Source of the DNA: an uncultured Verrucomicrobiota bacterium
Lineage (GTDB): Bacteria > Verrucomicrobiota > Verrucomicrobiia > Limisphaerales > CAIQOK01
Length of the DNA: 64,000 nucleotides
Assembly (NCBI GenBank): GCA_903873415.1
Contig: CAIQOK010000092.1
Location: 1-64,000, forward strand
Reading direction: 5' to 3'
Shown here: piece by piece, positions 42,706-52,312 of the stretch
How positions within the stretch are numbered: the first letter of the stretch is position 1
Layout of the letters: every line of letters begins with the position of its first letter
Notes under the pieces: model-generated
Database searches by the model: none
The model's input: only the letters and a program-made list of their open reading frames with translations
What the model was told of the DNA's origin: nothing
Program-made: the position numbers and the translations under genes

Positions 42706-43488
42706 ATGGTCGCCACCGTGCTTAATGAGTTGCTGGATCTGGATTCGCTGATCAGTCATCCGTGGCTGCTGGCATTGACGGCATTCCAGGTTTGGATGCT
42801 GATCGACGCGCTGCGCCGCAAGGAATGGCTCTGGTCGGTCTTTCTTTTTCTCGGGTTCAGCCTTTCCGCAGTGCTTTATTTCTTCATGGTTTACCGCGCC
42901 GCCCCGGCGGCCACCCGCGGCTTTGAGCTCCCCGGCACCCAGGACCGCCGCCGCATCAAACAACTCGAAGCCCAGATCCATCACCTCGACAAGGCCCACC
43001 ATCACTCCCAGTTGGGGGATGTTTATTTTCAACAGGCCCGGCTCGACGAGGCCGCGGCCTGCTACAGAGCATCCTTGGAACGCGATCCGGTGGATCTGGA
43101 CACCCGCGCCCACTTCGGTCAATGCCTCCTACGCCAGAAAAAACCGGCCCAAGCGCGGCCATTGCTGGAAGGGGTGGTCGCCGAAAACCCCAAACACGAC
43201 TACGGTCACACGCTCATGGCCCTGGCGGAAACACTCACCGCCCTGGGCGAAACCGACGCGGCTCTGGCCCTCTGGAAACGGGTCACCGAACAGCACTCCT
43301 ATCCCCGGGCAAAAGTCCAGTTGGCGGAGCTCTATGCGGCAAAAAACCAGCCCGCCCTGGCCCGCGCCGAACTCCAGGAAGTCGTCGCCGAGGACCCGCA
43401 CGCCCCGGCCTTTCAACGCCGCCGCGACCATGTCTGGATCAGCCGCGCCAAAACGCTGCTCAGGCGGCTCGGCACCGGCCCGCGCTGA
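42706..43488 (+). CDS. Membrane-anchored TPR protein
   Basis: The 260-residue protein has two hydrophobic segments near the N-terminus (about residues 15-32 and 42-64, WLLALTAFQVWMLIDAL and WSVFLFLGFSLSAVLYFFM) and then a helical region of TPR repeats (LGDVYFQQARLDEAAACYRASLERDP, LGETDAALALWKRV and AELYAAKNQPALARAELQEV). A role as a membrane-bound scaffold is likely. Partners are unknown. Confidence 0.75.
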   Translation: MVATVLNELLDLDSLISHPWLLALTAFQVWMLIDALRRKEWLWSVFLFLGFSLSAVLYFFMVYRAAPAATRGFELPGTQDRRRIKQLEAQIHHLDKAHHHSQLGDVYFQQARLDEAAACYRASLERDPVDLDTRAHFGQCLLRQKKPAQARPLLEGVVAENPKHDYGHTLMALAETLTALGETDAALALWKRVTEQHSYPRAKVQLAELYAAKNQPALARAELQEVVAEDPHAPAFQRRRDHVWISRAKTLLRRLGTGPR

Positions 43489-43762
43489 CACCTTTTCCTC
43501 GTCCGTAGCGATAGCGCGAATCCGGCCGCAATCGCCTGCCGATTCGTTTTCGAATCCTTTCAAATCATTGGGGCTACAATGGTTCTACTGGGACACTTGA
43601 CCGAGGGCCGGAGTTGGTTTAGTGGTTTTCTCGCGGCAACGCCCGGCGGTGTCCGCCCAGGGTTTCAAACTTAGAAGGAGCAGTCCCGGTTTCAAGGTCG
43701 CAAGGAGTGCCGCATAAGAAGGTTCACCTGCTCAAGTTCAATGATAAGGGGGCGGAATTTTT

Positions 43763-44698
43763 ATGGATGCTTTCCAAACAGCAAAACAAAAATCCAAACT
43801 TATGAAAACCAAATATTATTGCATCGCCTCAGCCGGATGGGTTGCCCTGATGGCCTTCCGCGCCACCGCCCAGCTGGTCTTATCCGGAACCAATTACACC
43901 CAAAACTTCGATGCTCTGGCCTCGGGCCTGCCTCAGGGATGGACCGTGCGCACCGACGCCACCGCCGGCTTCCTTGGCGACCCGGCCGGCTTTGTCACTG
44001 CGGCAACCTCATGGAACACCCCCGATGGCCAGTTCGCCAATGCGGCCTCGACCATCAGCAACCGCGGCACCAACTTTCTAGGTGATGAATCCTTGACCGT
44101 CCAAGCTGGGTGCACAAACCGGGCGATCGAAGTGCAGCAGATCGGCAGTAACGGTTCCGACCCCGGTGCGGCCTTTGTTCTGCAAATACTCAACACTACG
44201 AACCGTTACAATTTCCAATTGAACCTGGATTTTTTGACGCTCGATGTGGAGAATCGCGCTGCGACATGGACGGTGGATTACGCCGTCGGCCCAAATCCCA
44301 CGGCTTTCATCCCGGTCGGAACGTTCACAGACCCGGATGTTTTCGGCAAAATTGGAAGAACCTTTACTCTTCCTACGGGACTCGAAAATCAACTCGCAAC
44401 TGTCTGGGTTAGAATAGCCTCACTATCTACCAACATCGGTAGCGGAGCTCGCAACATGTTCGGGATCGATAACTTTGCACTGAGCTGGCAGCCGACCCCT
44501 TCGGCTCCGGTCGTTGCACTCCACCTGAATATCCAGCCAATTGCCGGCCAGGTGGTGTTGAGTTGGACCAATCAGAACTGCGTATTACAGACGGCTGCAG
44601 AGGTTTCCGGCACTTATGTGGACCTGTCAGCCGCCACCAGCCCCTACACCAACGCAGTCTCCGAATCGCAGCGGTATTTCCGATTGAAAGCCAACTGA
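43763..44698 (+). CDS. Secreted beta-rich protein, function unknown
   Basis: The 311-residue protein has a signal peptide in KTKYYCIASAGWVALMAFRA to about residue 37, followed by a beta-rich region (SGTNYTQNFDALASGLPQGW, TAATSWNTPDGQFANAA, FVLQILNTTNRYNFQLNLDF) and a C-terminal fibronectin-like end NAVSESQRYFRLKAN. It resembles the 'endonuclease-like' or PEP-type outer proteins of Verrucomicrobiota, but I cannot name a family. The ATG at 43763 has AAGGGGG 10 bases before it; the ATG at 43802 would start exactly at the hydrophobic signal and may be used instead. Confidence 0.65.
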   Translation: MDAFQTAKQKSKLMKTKYYCIASAGWVALMAFRATAQLVLSGTNYTQNFDALASGLPQGWTVRTDATAGFLGDPAGFVTAATSWNTPDGQFANAASTISNRGTNFLGDESLTVQAGCTNRAIEVQQIGSNGSDPGAAFVLQILNTTNRYNFQLNLDFLTLDVENRAATWTVDYAVGPNPTAFIPVGTFTDPDVFGKIGRTFTLPTGLENQLATVWVRIASLSTNIGSGARNMFGIDNFALSWQPTPSAPVVALHLNIQPIAGQVVLSWTNQNCVLQTAAEVSGTYVDLSAATSPYTNAVSESQRYFRLKAN

Positions 44699-45061
44699 TT
44701 TCAGGGCGGTTGACACTTGTTCCACAGCCCTCACCACAGGGCAGCGTGGGAATGATGACGCGGCGCGGCGCTGGCCATTTCACACAAAAACCACCCCGGC
44801 CGGCGCTCCCGTCCTCATCCGCAACAGAGGCGCAACAGAGGATTTCATGTTCGTTTGAGTCAAGGTGACGAGCTGGTTGGCGATAGGCATTCGTTTTCCA
44901 TCGCCGTTCGAATTTTGCATCGAAGCGGACTCTGAGACGGGTTTGACCGGCAAGGGGCAGCCTTAAACGAGGTGGTTTTGTTACGCCAAACTGTTATGCC
45001 TTCAACCTCGTTGTCGGGACCGATCTTTCGAAGCCTTTCACACTGTTGATCAAAATAAAAG
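44699..45061. other. Intergenic region with a small tandem repeat
   Basis: No gene was recognised. An 11-base unit CGCAACAGAGG occurs twice in tandem at 44820-44830 and 44831-44841. GCCCTCACCACAGGGC (around 44728-44743) forms a small hairpin just past the secreted protein gene, without a clear T-tract. The rest shows no repeat or RNA. Confidence 0.4.
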
Positions 45062-45147
45062 TGGTGGTAGGTGATGGATTCGAACCATCGAAGGCGTGAG
45101 CCAGCAGATTTACAGTCTGCCCCCGTTGGCCACTTGGGTAACCTACC
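45062..45147 (-). tRNA. tRNA-Tyr (anticodon GTA)
   Basis: On the minus strand the acceptor GGTAGGT pairs with ACCTACC, followed by discriminator A and an encoded CCA (45062-45064). The anticodon stem CAGA/TCTG with loop CTGTAAA gives anticodon GTA, and a long variable arm marks it as class II. The T arm is GATGG-TTCGAAT-CCATC. Confidence 0.95.
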
Positions 45148-45535
45148 CACCGAAATCTTCCCGCCAGAATCCCTCGCTTTCAGCGAAGTCTCATTGCGGC
45201 AGTTTACGTTCAAATCCACCGGGAACTTCTTTAGTCCCGTGCGGACCGGACGGACGGTGCTGCGAAATACTGCCCGAACCGATCCAAAGGGCAAGCCCAA
45301 TTCGGGTCAATTCATGCCGCACGCGCTGAAATCTCACGAACCCGCCGGACGCACGGGCTGATTTGCGCCCTTAAAAAAGCGGCCCTAGTTATTTTAAGCC
45401 AACCCGCCAAGGAAATTGCAGAGGAAGAATAGACCGCCAAGCGCTGCGCTGCGGCGAGCACCAGATCAAGGATCAACACCGGCAAAAGAAAAGTTTGCTT
45501 CCCCCTGCCGGTTCGCCGCAAACTTGGCTCGAGGT
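45148..45535. other. Intergenic region upstream of the radical SAM gene, no gene seen
   Basis: This stretch separates tRNA-Tyr (minus strand) from the radical SAM gene. A frame opens at a TTG at 45416 in phase with the radical SAM gene but reads as a Pro/Arg-rich segment without homology. No tRNA, repeat or clear terminator was recognised. Confidence 0.4.
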
Positions 45536-46711
45536 ATGGAAACCAACACATTGTCCGCCGTGCCGCCGCCAGCAGGGCGTGCTCCGGCCCCCACTGACTT
45601 CTCACTTCCCGTCATCAAACCAAAAAAGAGCGCGTTCAAACTTTTGGGCGAGGTGCTTGATCACGGCGGACCGGGCTACCTGCAGTTTGCAATCACCAAC
45701 ATCTGCAACGCCGATTGCGGCTTCTGCGGCTTTGCCCGGTCCCAGTTCGATCCCAAGGCCCGGCGCAGCGTCACCCTGAGGGAGGCGCAGGACGTCGTGG
45801 ATATTGCGCTCAAAAACCACGTCGGCTACCTGCTCTTTGTCGGCGGCGAACCCCTGGTCCACCGCGACCTGCGCGCCATGACCCGCTACGCCGCCTCGCG
45901 CGGCATCCGTCCGATGATCTGCACCAACGGCGCACTCTGGACCGGGGAAAACATGCGCGGGTTGGCCGCCGACGGCTTGAGCAGCGTGATCATGTCGATT
46001 GATGCGCATGACATTGCCAAGCATGAGAAGAACCGGGGGCTGCCGGATGTCTGCCGCAAGATCAAACACGCCAACGCTGTCTTTCGCGACCTTGGCATCC
46101 AAACCACCGCCAGCATCACCGCCAGCCGGCTGATCGACGATTATGAAAAGCTGCCCGCTTTTCTGGAATCCCTGGGCTTCAAAAGCTGCACATTCAGCTA
46201 TCCGCTCACCTCTCTGGCCAGCAGCTATCTGAGCTTCAGCGACAGCGGGCTGGTCAACTACAGCAACGAGGAGCTCGTCAGCCTGTTTGAAAACATCAAG
46301 AAAATGAAGCTCAACAGCGGCTATCCCGTGGTCAACCCCAGCGAATCCCTTGATGAAATGCAGCGCCATCTCCGCGGTCAGCCGGAAAAATTCGGATGCC
46401 TGGGCGGACACAAGTATTTCTATCTCGACTGGCATTTGAACCTTTACCGCTGCCACTTCTGGGAGTCGCCCATGTGCAACGTGTACGAATGGGATGACTC
46501 CAAACTCATCCGGGACGGCTGCACCCGCTGCATGATCGACTGCTATCGCGATCCGAGCGTGCTGCAGTTCGTGGCCATCAGCGCCAGCGATGCCTATCAA
46601 AATCTGAAAAAAGGCAGGGTGGCGACTGCGGCAAAGCACATCTTCGACCGGCGCAATCTCACCTCGCTCAAGGCCGTGTGGGAAGAACGTCAGTGGATCG
46701 GCAAGGTCTAG
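45536..46711 (+). CDS. Radical SAM enzyme, COG0535-like, with C-terminal Cys cluster
   Basis: The 391-residue protein has the radical SAM cluster motif CNADCGFC (CxxxCxxC) near residue 57-64, followed by LLFVGGEPLVHRDL (the GGE motif) and the barrel with TNGALW and SIDAHD. A second set of Cys lies in the C-terminal third (CHFWESPMC and CTRCMIDC), which could hold an auxiliary Fe-S cluster as in SPASM proteins. It is not the hopanoid adenosyl-hopene enzyme HpnH by its motif context. It precedes the GT21-like gene by 48 bases on the same strand, suggesting a two-gene unit. Upstream TTG at 45416 would add 40 residues without homology. Reaction unknown. Confidence 0.8.
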   Translation: METNTLSAVPPPAGRAPAPTDFSLPVIKPKKSAFKLLGEVLDHGGPGYLQFAITNICNADCGFCGFARSQFDPKARRSVTLREAQDVVDIALKNHVGYLLFVGGEPLVHRDLRAMTRYAASRGIRPMICTNGALWTGENMRGLAADGLSSVIMSIDAHDIAKHEKNRGLPDVCRKIKHANAVFRDLGIQTTASITASRLIDDYEKLPAFLESLGFKSCTFSYPLTSLASSYLSFSDSGLVNYSNEELVSLFENIKKMKLNSGYPVVNPSESLDEMQRHLRGQPEKFGCLGGHKYFYLDWHLNLYRCHFWESPMCNVYEWDDSKLIRDGCTRCMIDCYRDPSVLQFVAISASDAYQNLKKGRVATAAKHIFDRRNLTSLKAVWEERQWIGKV

Positions 46712-46759
46712 CGGCGAATCCGCTTGCCGTTGCAGCCCGGTTCCGACTAGGAACAGGTT

Positions 46760-47923
46760 GTGATTTTCAACGGCATCCTGTTTTTTTTATCCGCGCTGAG
46801 TCTCATCCTGCTGTTCTGGCAGTGGATGGCCGCGCGGCGTTTCCACCTGCACAGCCGCGGGGACACCTCGCATTTTACCCCGCCTGTCACGCTGCTCAAA
46901 CCGATTAAGGGGTCGGACGCCCACACGGAGGCCTGCCTGCGAAGTTGGTTTGCCCAGCGCTACCAGGGGCCCGTTCAGATCTTACTCGGCGTCGCTTCCC
47001 CGGAGGATTCCGCGTGCAAGCTCATTCACAAACTGATCGGCGAGTTTCCCCACACCGATGCGCAACTCATCGTTTGCGGGCCTTTGGCCGGTGCCAATGC
47101 CAAGGTGTCCAAACTGGCCCAACTCCAACCCCGGGCACGGCACGAGATACTGGTCGTGAGCGATGCGGATGTGTGTGTGCCCGATGATTTCCTAGCCGCT
47201 GCCGTACAGCCGTTCGCTCCCAAATCCAGTGGCGGACTGACGGCTGGAAGGGAAACCGGGTTGGTGAACTGCTTCTACCAGCTTGCCAACCCGACCACGC
47301 TGGCAATGCGCTGGGAAGCCCTCGCCATCAATGCGGATTTCTGGAGCCAGGTGCTCCAGTCCAAGACACTCAAACCGCTCGATTTCGCCCTCGGGGCGGT
47401 GATGCTGACCCGGCGCCCGCATCTGGAAAAAATCGGCGGGTTCGAGGCGTTGATGAACTGCCTGGCCGACGATTACCAACTCGGTCACCGCATCGCCCGG
47501 CAAGGTCATGAAATTGTTCTCTCCCCGGTCGTAGTGGAATGCTGGGATCCGCCGCAGACGTGGAAAGCGGTCTGGACCCATCAGCTCCGCTGGGCGCGGA
47601 CGATTCGGGTTTGCCAGCCCGCGCCCTATTTTTTCAGCATCCTGAGCAACCCGACCTGCTGGCCGCTGCTCTGGCTGGTCCTTGCGCCGACACGGTGGTC
47701 GCTGGGCTTTTGCGGGATTTCGCTGGCGGCGCGACTGCTCACCGCCTTGGACCTGCAAGCCAGGCTTACCCGGTCCTTGTCCCATGCGCCTTTTATCTGG
47801 ATGGCCCCGGTGAAAGACCTCATTCAGGTGGGGATTTGGCTGGGGGCGTTCACAGGAAACACAGTGGAATGGCGCGGGGTGCGGTTCAGATTGCGCCGCG
47901 ACGGGACGCTGGTCAAAAACTAA
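46760..47923 (+). CDS. Ceramide glucosyltransferase/HpnI-like glycosyltransferase (GT21-type)
   Basis: The 387-residue protein has one N-terminal membrane segment, a GT-A domain with VTLLKPIKGSD, the metal-binding VSDADVCVPDD, the acidic block LADDYQLGHRIA and HQLRWARTIR, then two to three C-terminal hydrophobic segments. This layout is that of ceramide glucosyltransferases and the hopanoid-associated HpnI. The start codon is GTG at 46760 with AGGAACAGG just upstream. Acceptor could be a ceramide, a hopanoid or another lipid. A genomic link to hopanoid or sphingolipid genes is not in the window. Confidence 0.8.
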   Translation: MIFNGILFFLSALSLILLFWQWMAARRFHLHSRGDTSHFTPPVTLLKPIKGSDAHTEACLRSWFAQRYQGPVQILLGVASPEDSACKLIHKLIGEFPHTDAQLIVCGPLAGANAKVSKLAQLQPRARHEILVVSDADVCVPDDFLAAAVQPFAPKSSGGLTAGRETGLVNCFYQLANPTTLAMRWEALAINADFWSQVLQSKTLKPLDFALGAVMLTRRPHLEKIGGFEALMNCLADDYQLGHRIARQGHEIVLSPVVVECWDPPQTWKAVWTHQLRWARTIRVCQPAPYFFSILSNPTCWPLLWLVLAPTRWSLGFCGISLAARLLTALDLQARLTRSLSHAPFIWMAPVKDLIQVGIWLGAFTGNTVEWRGVRFRLRRDGTLVKN

Positions 47924-47959
47924 ACTTTCGCCCCAATCTCAAAACTGGTAAAAAAAAAC

Positions 47960-48775
47960 ATGACTCCCAAGTTGACCGTCGGGTTTCTCGGTGCCGGCAA
48001 AATGGCCACAGCTCTGGCAAAAGGTTTTCTCCAAGCCGGCCTCATTACCAATGAACAGATCATCGCCAATGATGTCATCGGCGCGGCGGCGGCAGCCTTC
48101 GCAGCCGAGACAGGCGGGCGGACCGCCGCCTCCAACGCCGAGGTAATGAAGCTCTCCAACGTCATCATTCTTGCTGTAAAACCGGATCAGGTGGCCGGCG
48201 TTCTGGCCGAAATCCACGGCCAGTTCACTCCCGATCACCTGCTCGTCTCCATCGCCGCGGGCGTCACGCTGACCAGGATGGAGGCGGCCCTGCCCGGCGG
48301 CGCCCGGGTGGTGCGGGTGATGCCCAACACACCGGCACTGGTAGGCCAGTCCGCCTCGGCCTTCGCAACCGGCAAGTGCGCTTCGACGGCAGATGCCGGG
48401 CTTGCCGAAAAACTCCTTTCCGCCGTGGGCCTGGCTTTGCAGGTGAAGGAAGGCCTGCTCGATGCGGTGACCGGGCTGAGCGGCAGCGGACCAGCCTACG
48501 TTTACCAGTTCATCGAGGCGCTGAGCGACGGCGGCGTCGCCTCGGGCCTGCCACGCGACATCGCCACCCGGCTGGCGGCACAGACCGTTTTGGGTGCGGC
48601 GAAGATGGTCTTGGAAAGCGGCATGCACCCTGGCGCACTAAAAGATCAGGTCACCAGTCCTGGCGGCACGACAATCGAAGGAGTGCATGCGCTCGAATTG
48701 GGCGGTTTGCGCGGCACAGTGATGAATGCGGTCCGGGCAGCAACCGATAAGTCCAAAAAACTAGGTCAGGCATGA
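47960..48775 (+). CDS. proC: Pyrroline-5-carboxylate reductase
   Basis: The 271-residue enzyme makes the last step of proline synthesis. It has the NADPH-binding loop VGFLGAGKMATALAKGF, VILAVKPDQV, RVMPNTPALVGQ and the P5C-site block TGLSGSGPAYVYQFIEALSDGGV (in pieces), and the C-terminal VTSPGGTTIEGVH. Length is normal. It lies 36 bases after the GT21-like gene. The start ATG follows an A-rich stretch. Confidence 0.96.
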   Translation: MTPKLTVGFLGAGKMATALAKGFLQAGLITNEQIIANDVIGAAAAAFAAETGGRTAASNAEVMKLSNVIILAVKPDQVAGVLAEIHGQFTPDHLLVSIAAGVTLTRMEAALPGGARVVRVMPNTPALVGQSASAFATGKCASTADAGLAEKLLSAVGLALQVKEGLLDAVTGLSGSGPAYVYQFIEALSDGGVASGLPRDIATRLAAQTVLGAAKMVLESGMHPGALKDQVTSPGGTTIEGVHALELGGLRGTVMNAVRAATDKSKKLGQA

Positions 48776-48963
48776 TGCCGGTGTTCACGGCGTAAAGAGG
48801 CACACCAAGACGAGCCTCTCACACAAGGACCAGGCCGGAGTTTGTTGGCCTTCTTTTACGCGGAGAAACAAACTCGCATCCGGCGGTTGGATCGGTCGTT
48901 CTGTGGATCAACCCGGCCCTGCCACAGGGTCAGTTGCGACCAATTGCCCGCCCAAGAGCGGGG

Positions 48964-50400
48964 TCAAACCTTATAAAACTGTTCCCAACCCTTGCGTGGC
49001 GGCGGGCCGACGAGGAGGTTGTTGCCCAGTTTGCTGTTGGTGATTTGCTTGGTAGCGGGGTCGAAGGCGAGCTTGGCATTCAAGCGCTGGGCCAGAACGC
49101 CCAACGCCATGGTTTGGCAGAGCGGGCCGGCCACGCCGAAGGACGAGCGGCATTTCTCCTGCCCCTTGGCGGCAAGCAGGAAGTTCTTGAAATGATTCGA
49201 TGGGCTCTCGGGCACCGGCGGCAGCTTCGACTCCATATCCCTTGCCTTGGACTCGGGAATGATTTTGAGGGTGGACCCGTGGCTGCCGCCCTTGAAGGTG
49301 AGCCCTTCGCCATAGATGACTTTCCCCGTCGGGCGTTTCTTTGCATCAACGGCGCCATTGGAAGGCGGCGGGACATTGGGATCGACCACACCCTCGCCGA
49401 AGTCATTCGGGAGTGGCGGAAGGTTGTCCTGCCCATCATACCAGGTCAGTTCGAGCGGGGGCTTGGCGCCCCGGGCCGGAAACTTGAATGAGAGAGTGGA
49501 TGCCTGAGGAAAAAGGAACGGACTGTGTCCGTCGAGCCTGACCGCATTGACCTCGGTGGGAAGACCGAGCTCAAGAAATTCGTGGGCCGTGTCGAAAATG
49601 TGCGCCCCCCAATCGCCGAGCGCGCCGTTGCCGAACTCGAACCATGAGCGCCACTCCCCGTTGATATATCCGTGGTTATAGTCGTGCCGCGGCGCCGTGG
49701 CCATCCAGCGGTCCCAGTCGAGGGTTTGGGGGACGGGCTGTCCGGCCAGAAATCCGGAAACCTTCATTCCATGCCAGCGGCGTTTTCCGTTCATGAAGGC
49801 GGTGATCCGGGTGACGTTCCTGATGATTCCGGCATCAACCCATGCCTTGAACTGGAAATAGTTCGCCTCGGAATGCCCCTGATTTCCCATTTGGGTGGCT
49901 ACTTTGTATTTCTTTTCGGCGGCCATCATCAATTCCACTTCCTGAAAGGTGTGGGCCATCGGCTTCTCGACATAGACATGCTTGCCCAGTTTCATCGCCA
50001 GCATGGCGTTTGGAAAATGGGAGAAGTCGGGCACCGCCACGCTGACGGCATCAATCTGCCTGCCCAGCTTGTCGAACATCCGCTCGGCGTTCTGGAAGCG
50101 GGGGACGTTGGGATATTTCTCGAGTGTCTTGACGGTGTGGGGCGCGCCCATGTCGACGTCACAGAATGCAACGATGTTGGCCAAGCCGGTGGCATCAAGC
50201 GCCTTGATGACTTCGGCGGCTCGGTTGCCCACGCCAATGCAGGCGAGGTTGACCCGTTCACCCGGCGCGACCTTGCCTGCCGCACCCAAGAGGCGCCGCG
50301 GCACAAGGGTTGCCGAGGCCCCAGCCGCAATGACTTGCTTGATAAAAAAGCGGCGGTCCAGGAATCGATGGGAGAGCGGGCGGGCGGCGGTTGGCTTCAT
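48964..50400 (-). CDS. Tat-exported Gfo/Idh/MocA family oxidoreductase
   Basis: The 478-residue protein starts with a twin-arginine signal (DRRFFIKQVIAAGASATLVPRR) and then the NAD(P)-binding Rossmann fold ACIGVGNRAAEV and the VEKPMAHTFQEVELM block (catalytic EKP). The rest is the alpha/beta substrate domain, with a Gly/Pro-rich insert near residues 320-345 (NLPPLPNDFGEG). Export by Tat suggests that the cofactor is loaded in the cytoplasm and the enzyme works on sugar derivatives in the periplasm. Substrate unknown. This class is expanded in Verrucomicrobiota and Planctomycetota. Confidence 0.85.
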   Translation of the reverse strand: MKPTAARPLSHRFLDRRFFIKQVIAAGASATLVPRRLLGAAGKVAPGERVNLACIGVGNRAAEVIKALDATGLANIVAFCDVDMGAPHTVKTLEKYPNVPRFQNAERMFDKLGRQIDAVSVAVPDFSHFPNAMLAMKLGKHVYVEKPMAHTFQEVELMMAAEKKYKVATQMGNQGHSEANYFQFKAWVDAGIIRNVTRITAFMNGKRRWHGMKVSGFLAGQPVPQTLDWDRWMATAPRHDYNHGYINGEWRSWFEFGNGALGDWGAHIFDTAHEFLELGLPTEVNAVRLDGHSPFLFPQASTLSFKFPARGAKPPLELTWYDGQDNLPPLPNDFGEGVVDPNVPPPSNGAVDAKKRPTGKVIYGEGLTFKGGSHGSTLKIIPESKARDMESKLPPVPESPSNHFKNFLLAAKGQEKCRSSFGVAGPLCQTMALGVLAQRLNAKLAFDPATKQITNSKLGNNLLVGPPPRKGWEQFYKV

Positions 50401-50578
50401 GATATGGCGCTGTGAATGACAGTTGAAACGTTCATGGGATTAATATTGAAATTCTAGAGAACTCCGGACAAAAAAGGAACCGTTTTCCGCGCCAAACCCG
50501 CCAGACAAAACCCTCAGGTCTTGAGATGCAAAGAAGTTTTCCAGCCCGGAGGACCGGGTTTGATTCGCAACACTCAAC

Positions 50579-52312
50579 TCATAGTGGAAATCCCCTCGCC
50601 GCATCATCGGGCGTTGCAATGGCGGCATCCCTACCCGATGTCTGCCCCGCAACCGGGATCCCATCCGCAGCGGCGACCTGCTGCACGGCCGGCTCGGCTG
50701 CCTCCAGAGTGAGCATCGGCTCTGTTGCCGCAACTCCGCTTGAGGGTTCCAGTGGCGAAGCCCCGGGCAATGAAAAGTCGAGCGCCCCCCTGTGGCTGTC
50801 GGGAGCGGCCAGCTCCAACCGCGCCTGGGCCCGCTGAATGAGGGCAAGCATGGTAATGGAAGCGGCGGCCAGTTTCTCCGCCTCCTGAATCCTGGCAAAC
50901 TCTCCATAGACCTCCTCCCTCAAGGGCTCCTCCCGGGTGACCAACTCCTGGCCGTTGGTGGCCCGCATCGCCTGCAGGACATGATGGGCATTGATGCTGT
51001 CGAGCGGCCGGGCCGGGGTGAAGGCCGCCTCGGCGCCCTGGATTTCGGTCACCAGGCGCGCGGCCACCAACGTTTGTAAAACCTGCTGCACCAACCGGCT
51101 GGGGACGGCCAATTCGCGCGACATTTCCCGCAATGTCGGCGGTGGCAGTCCGCCTTGGAAACGCTGACCGATGCAGGTCAGGAGGCGCAAAGCGACGAAT
51201 TCGCGGCCGCGCTGGTTGACGTTTTCCGCTATTTTCTCCTGCAAATAAAGCGTGCGGTTCTGGAATGCATAGGCCAGTTGCGCGCCGAGCAACAGGACCA
51301 GCCATGACAAATAGACCCCCACCATGAACACCGGGACCAGGCCGAGACTGCCGTAGATTTTGAAATTGGTCACGACCCGCGAGATGAACAGAAACCCAGA
51401 CACATTGATAAGTTGCCAAAGAGAACCGGCAACGACACCGCCCACCAAGGCGGCGCTGAAGTTGACCTTGGTGTTGGGCACCAACTGATACAGCAGGGCG
51501 AAAGCCAACCAAAGCAGCAGCAGGGTGAGCACCGGAAAAAACATCGGACCGACAACAGGCATATTGCGCATCAACTCCTGCGTCGCCTGAAGATACGGAC
51601 CCCCGGTCAGACCCAGAGCGGCGATCACCAGCAACGGCCCCAGGGTGATCGTCGTCCAATGCAAAACAATCCGCAGCAGCCAGTTGCGACCGCGCGTCAC
51701 CCCCCAGATGTCGTTGAAGGTGGTTTCAATCTGGCTGAGCATGCGCAGGGCCACAAACACGAGCAGCACCATCCCCGTGACGCCCAGCGTGCCGCTGCGG
51801 GTGTTTTGTATGAACTCATGGATTTTCCGCGCGGCTTCACGCTGCGCCGTCGCCACCCGGTCCTCCCCGGCAGCGGCCGATCCCGGCAGTGCCGCGGCGT
51901 TGCCGGACACGCCTGGAGGGGCCGAAAGCGCAGTCGATCCGCCCTCAGTCGGGGCCCCTTGGGGAGATGTTTCCGGCAAAGCCCCCGCCGCCCCGCGCAA
52001 TGGCGCCGCGGCCGAAGGCACCACTCCCGAAACAAATTGTTCGATAAAGTGATAAATCCGCTCCTCCCCCTCGTCCTTAAGCAGGCTACTGGTCACGCCA
52101 ATGGCCAGAGCACAGAGGGGAATGATGGCCAAAAGGGTCGAGTAAGACAGGGCCGAGGCGCGGACCGGACATCGGTTGCCGACAAAGCTCTTGCCCACGA
52201 GGACCCAGAAATGCAGGAACTGATGCAGGCCCGTCACTTCGGCGTCTGAGCGCAGGGTGCTTACATCCAGAAGCGATCGGATTTTTAGAAAGCTGTTTTT
52301 TTGTTTTGCCAT
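50579..52312 (-). CDS. YihY/BrkB-family integral membrane protein with a low-complexity insert
   Basis: The 577-residue protein has the YihY core: NRCPVRASALSYSTLLAIIPLCALAIG, IETTFNDIWGVTRGRNW and FNSKVNFSAALVGGVVAG-type blocks, with about six membrane segments. Between TM1 and TM2 is an insert of about 70 residues rich in Ala, Gly, Pro and Ser (residues about 100-170), and after the core (from about 370) a winged-helix-like segment LAVPSRLVQQVLQTLVAARLV and a long tail. The ATG at 52312 is chosen; a TTG at 52333 would add seven residues. The family was once annotated as ribonuclease BN but its role is not settled. Confidence 0.8.
   Translation of the reverse strand: MAKQKNSFLKIRSLLDVSTLRSDAEVTGLHQFLHFWVLVGKSFVGNRCPVRASALSYSTLLAIIPLCALAIGVTSSLLKDEGEERIYHFIEQFVSGVVPSAAAPLRGAAGALPETSPQGAPTEGGSTALSAPPGVSGNAAALPGSAAAGEDRVATAQREAARKIHEFIQNTRSGTLGVTGMVLLVFVALRMLSQIETTFNDIWGVTRGRNWLLRIVLHWTTITLGPLLVIAALGLTGGPYLQATQELMRNMPVVGPMFFPVLTLLLLWLAFALLYQLVPNTKVNFSAALVGGVVAGSLWQLINVSGFLFISRVVTNFKIYGSLGLVPVFMVGVYLSWLVLLLGAQLAYAFQNRTLYLQEKIAENVNQRGREFVALRLLTCIGQRFQGGLPPPTLREMSRELAVPSRLVQQVLQTLVAARLVTEIQGAEAAFTPARPLDSINAHHVLQAMRATNGQELVTREEPLREEVYGEFARIQEAEKLAAASITMLALIQRAQARLELAAPDSHRGALDFSLPGASPLEPSSGVAATEPMLTLEAAEPAVQQVAAADGIPVAGQTSGRDAAIATPDDAARGFPL

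Noticed and set aside
45536-46711. Assignment of the radical SAM gene as hpnH
   Set aside because: HpnH has a different cluster context and N-terminus. The adjoining GT21-like gene was suggestive but the motifs do not match.
50555-50568. Hairpin CCCGG-AGGA-CCGGG as a terminator for the YihY or oxidoreductase genes
   Set aside because: It has no T-run in the direction of transcription of either neighbour; kept as an incidental palindrome.
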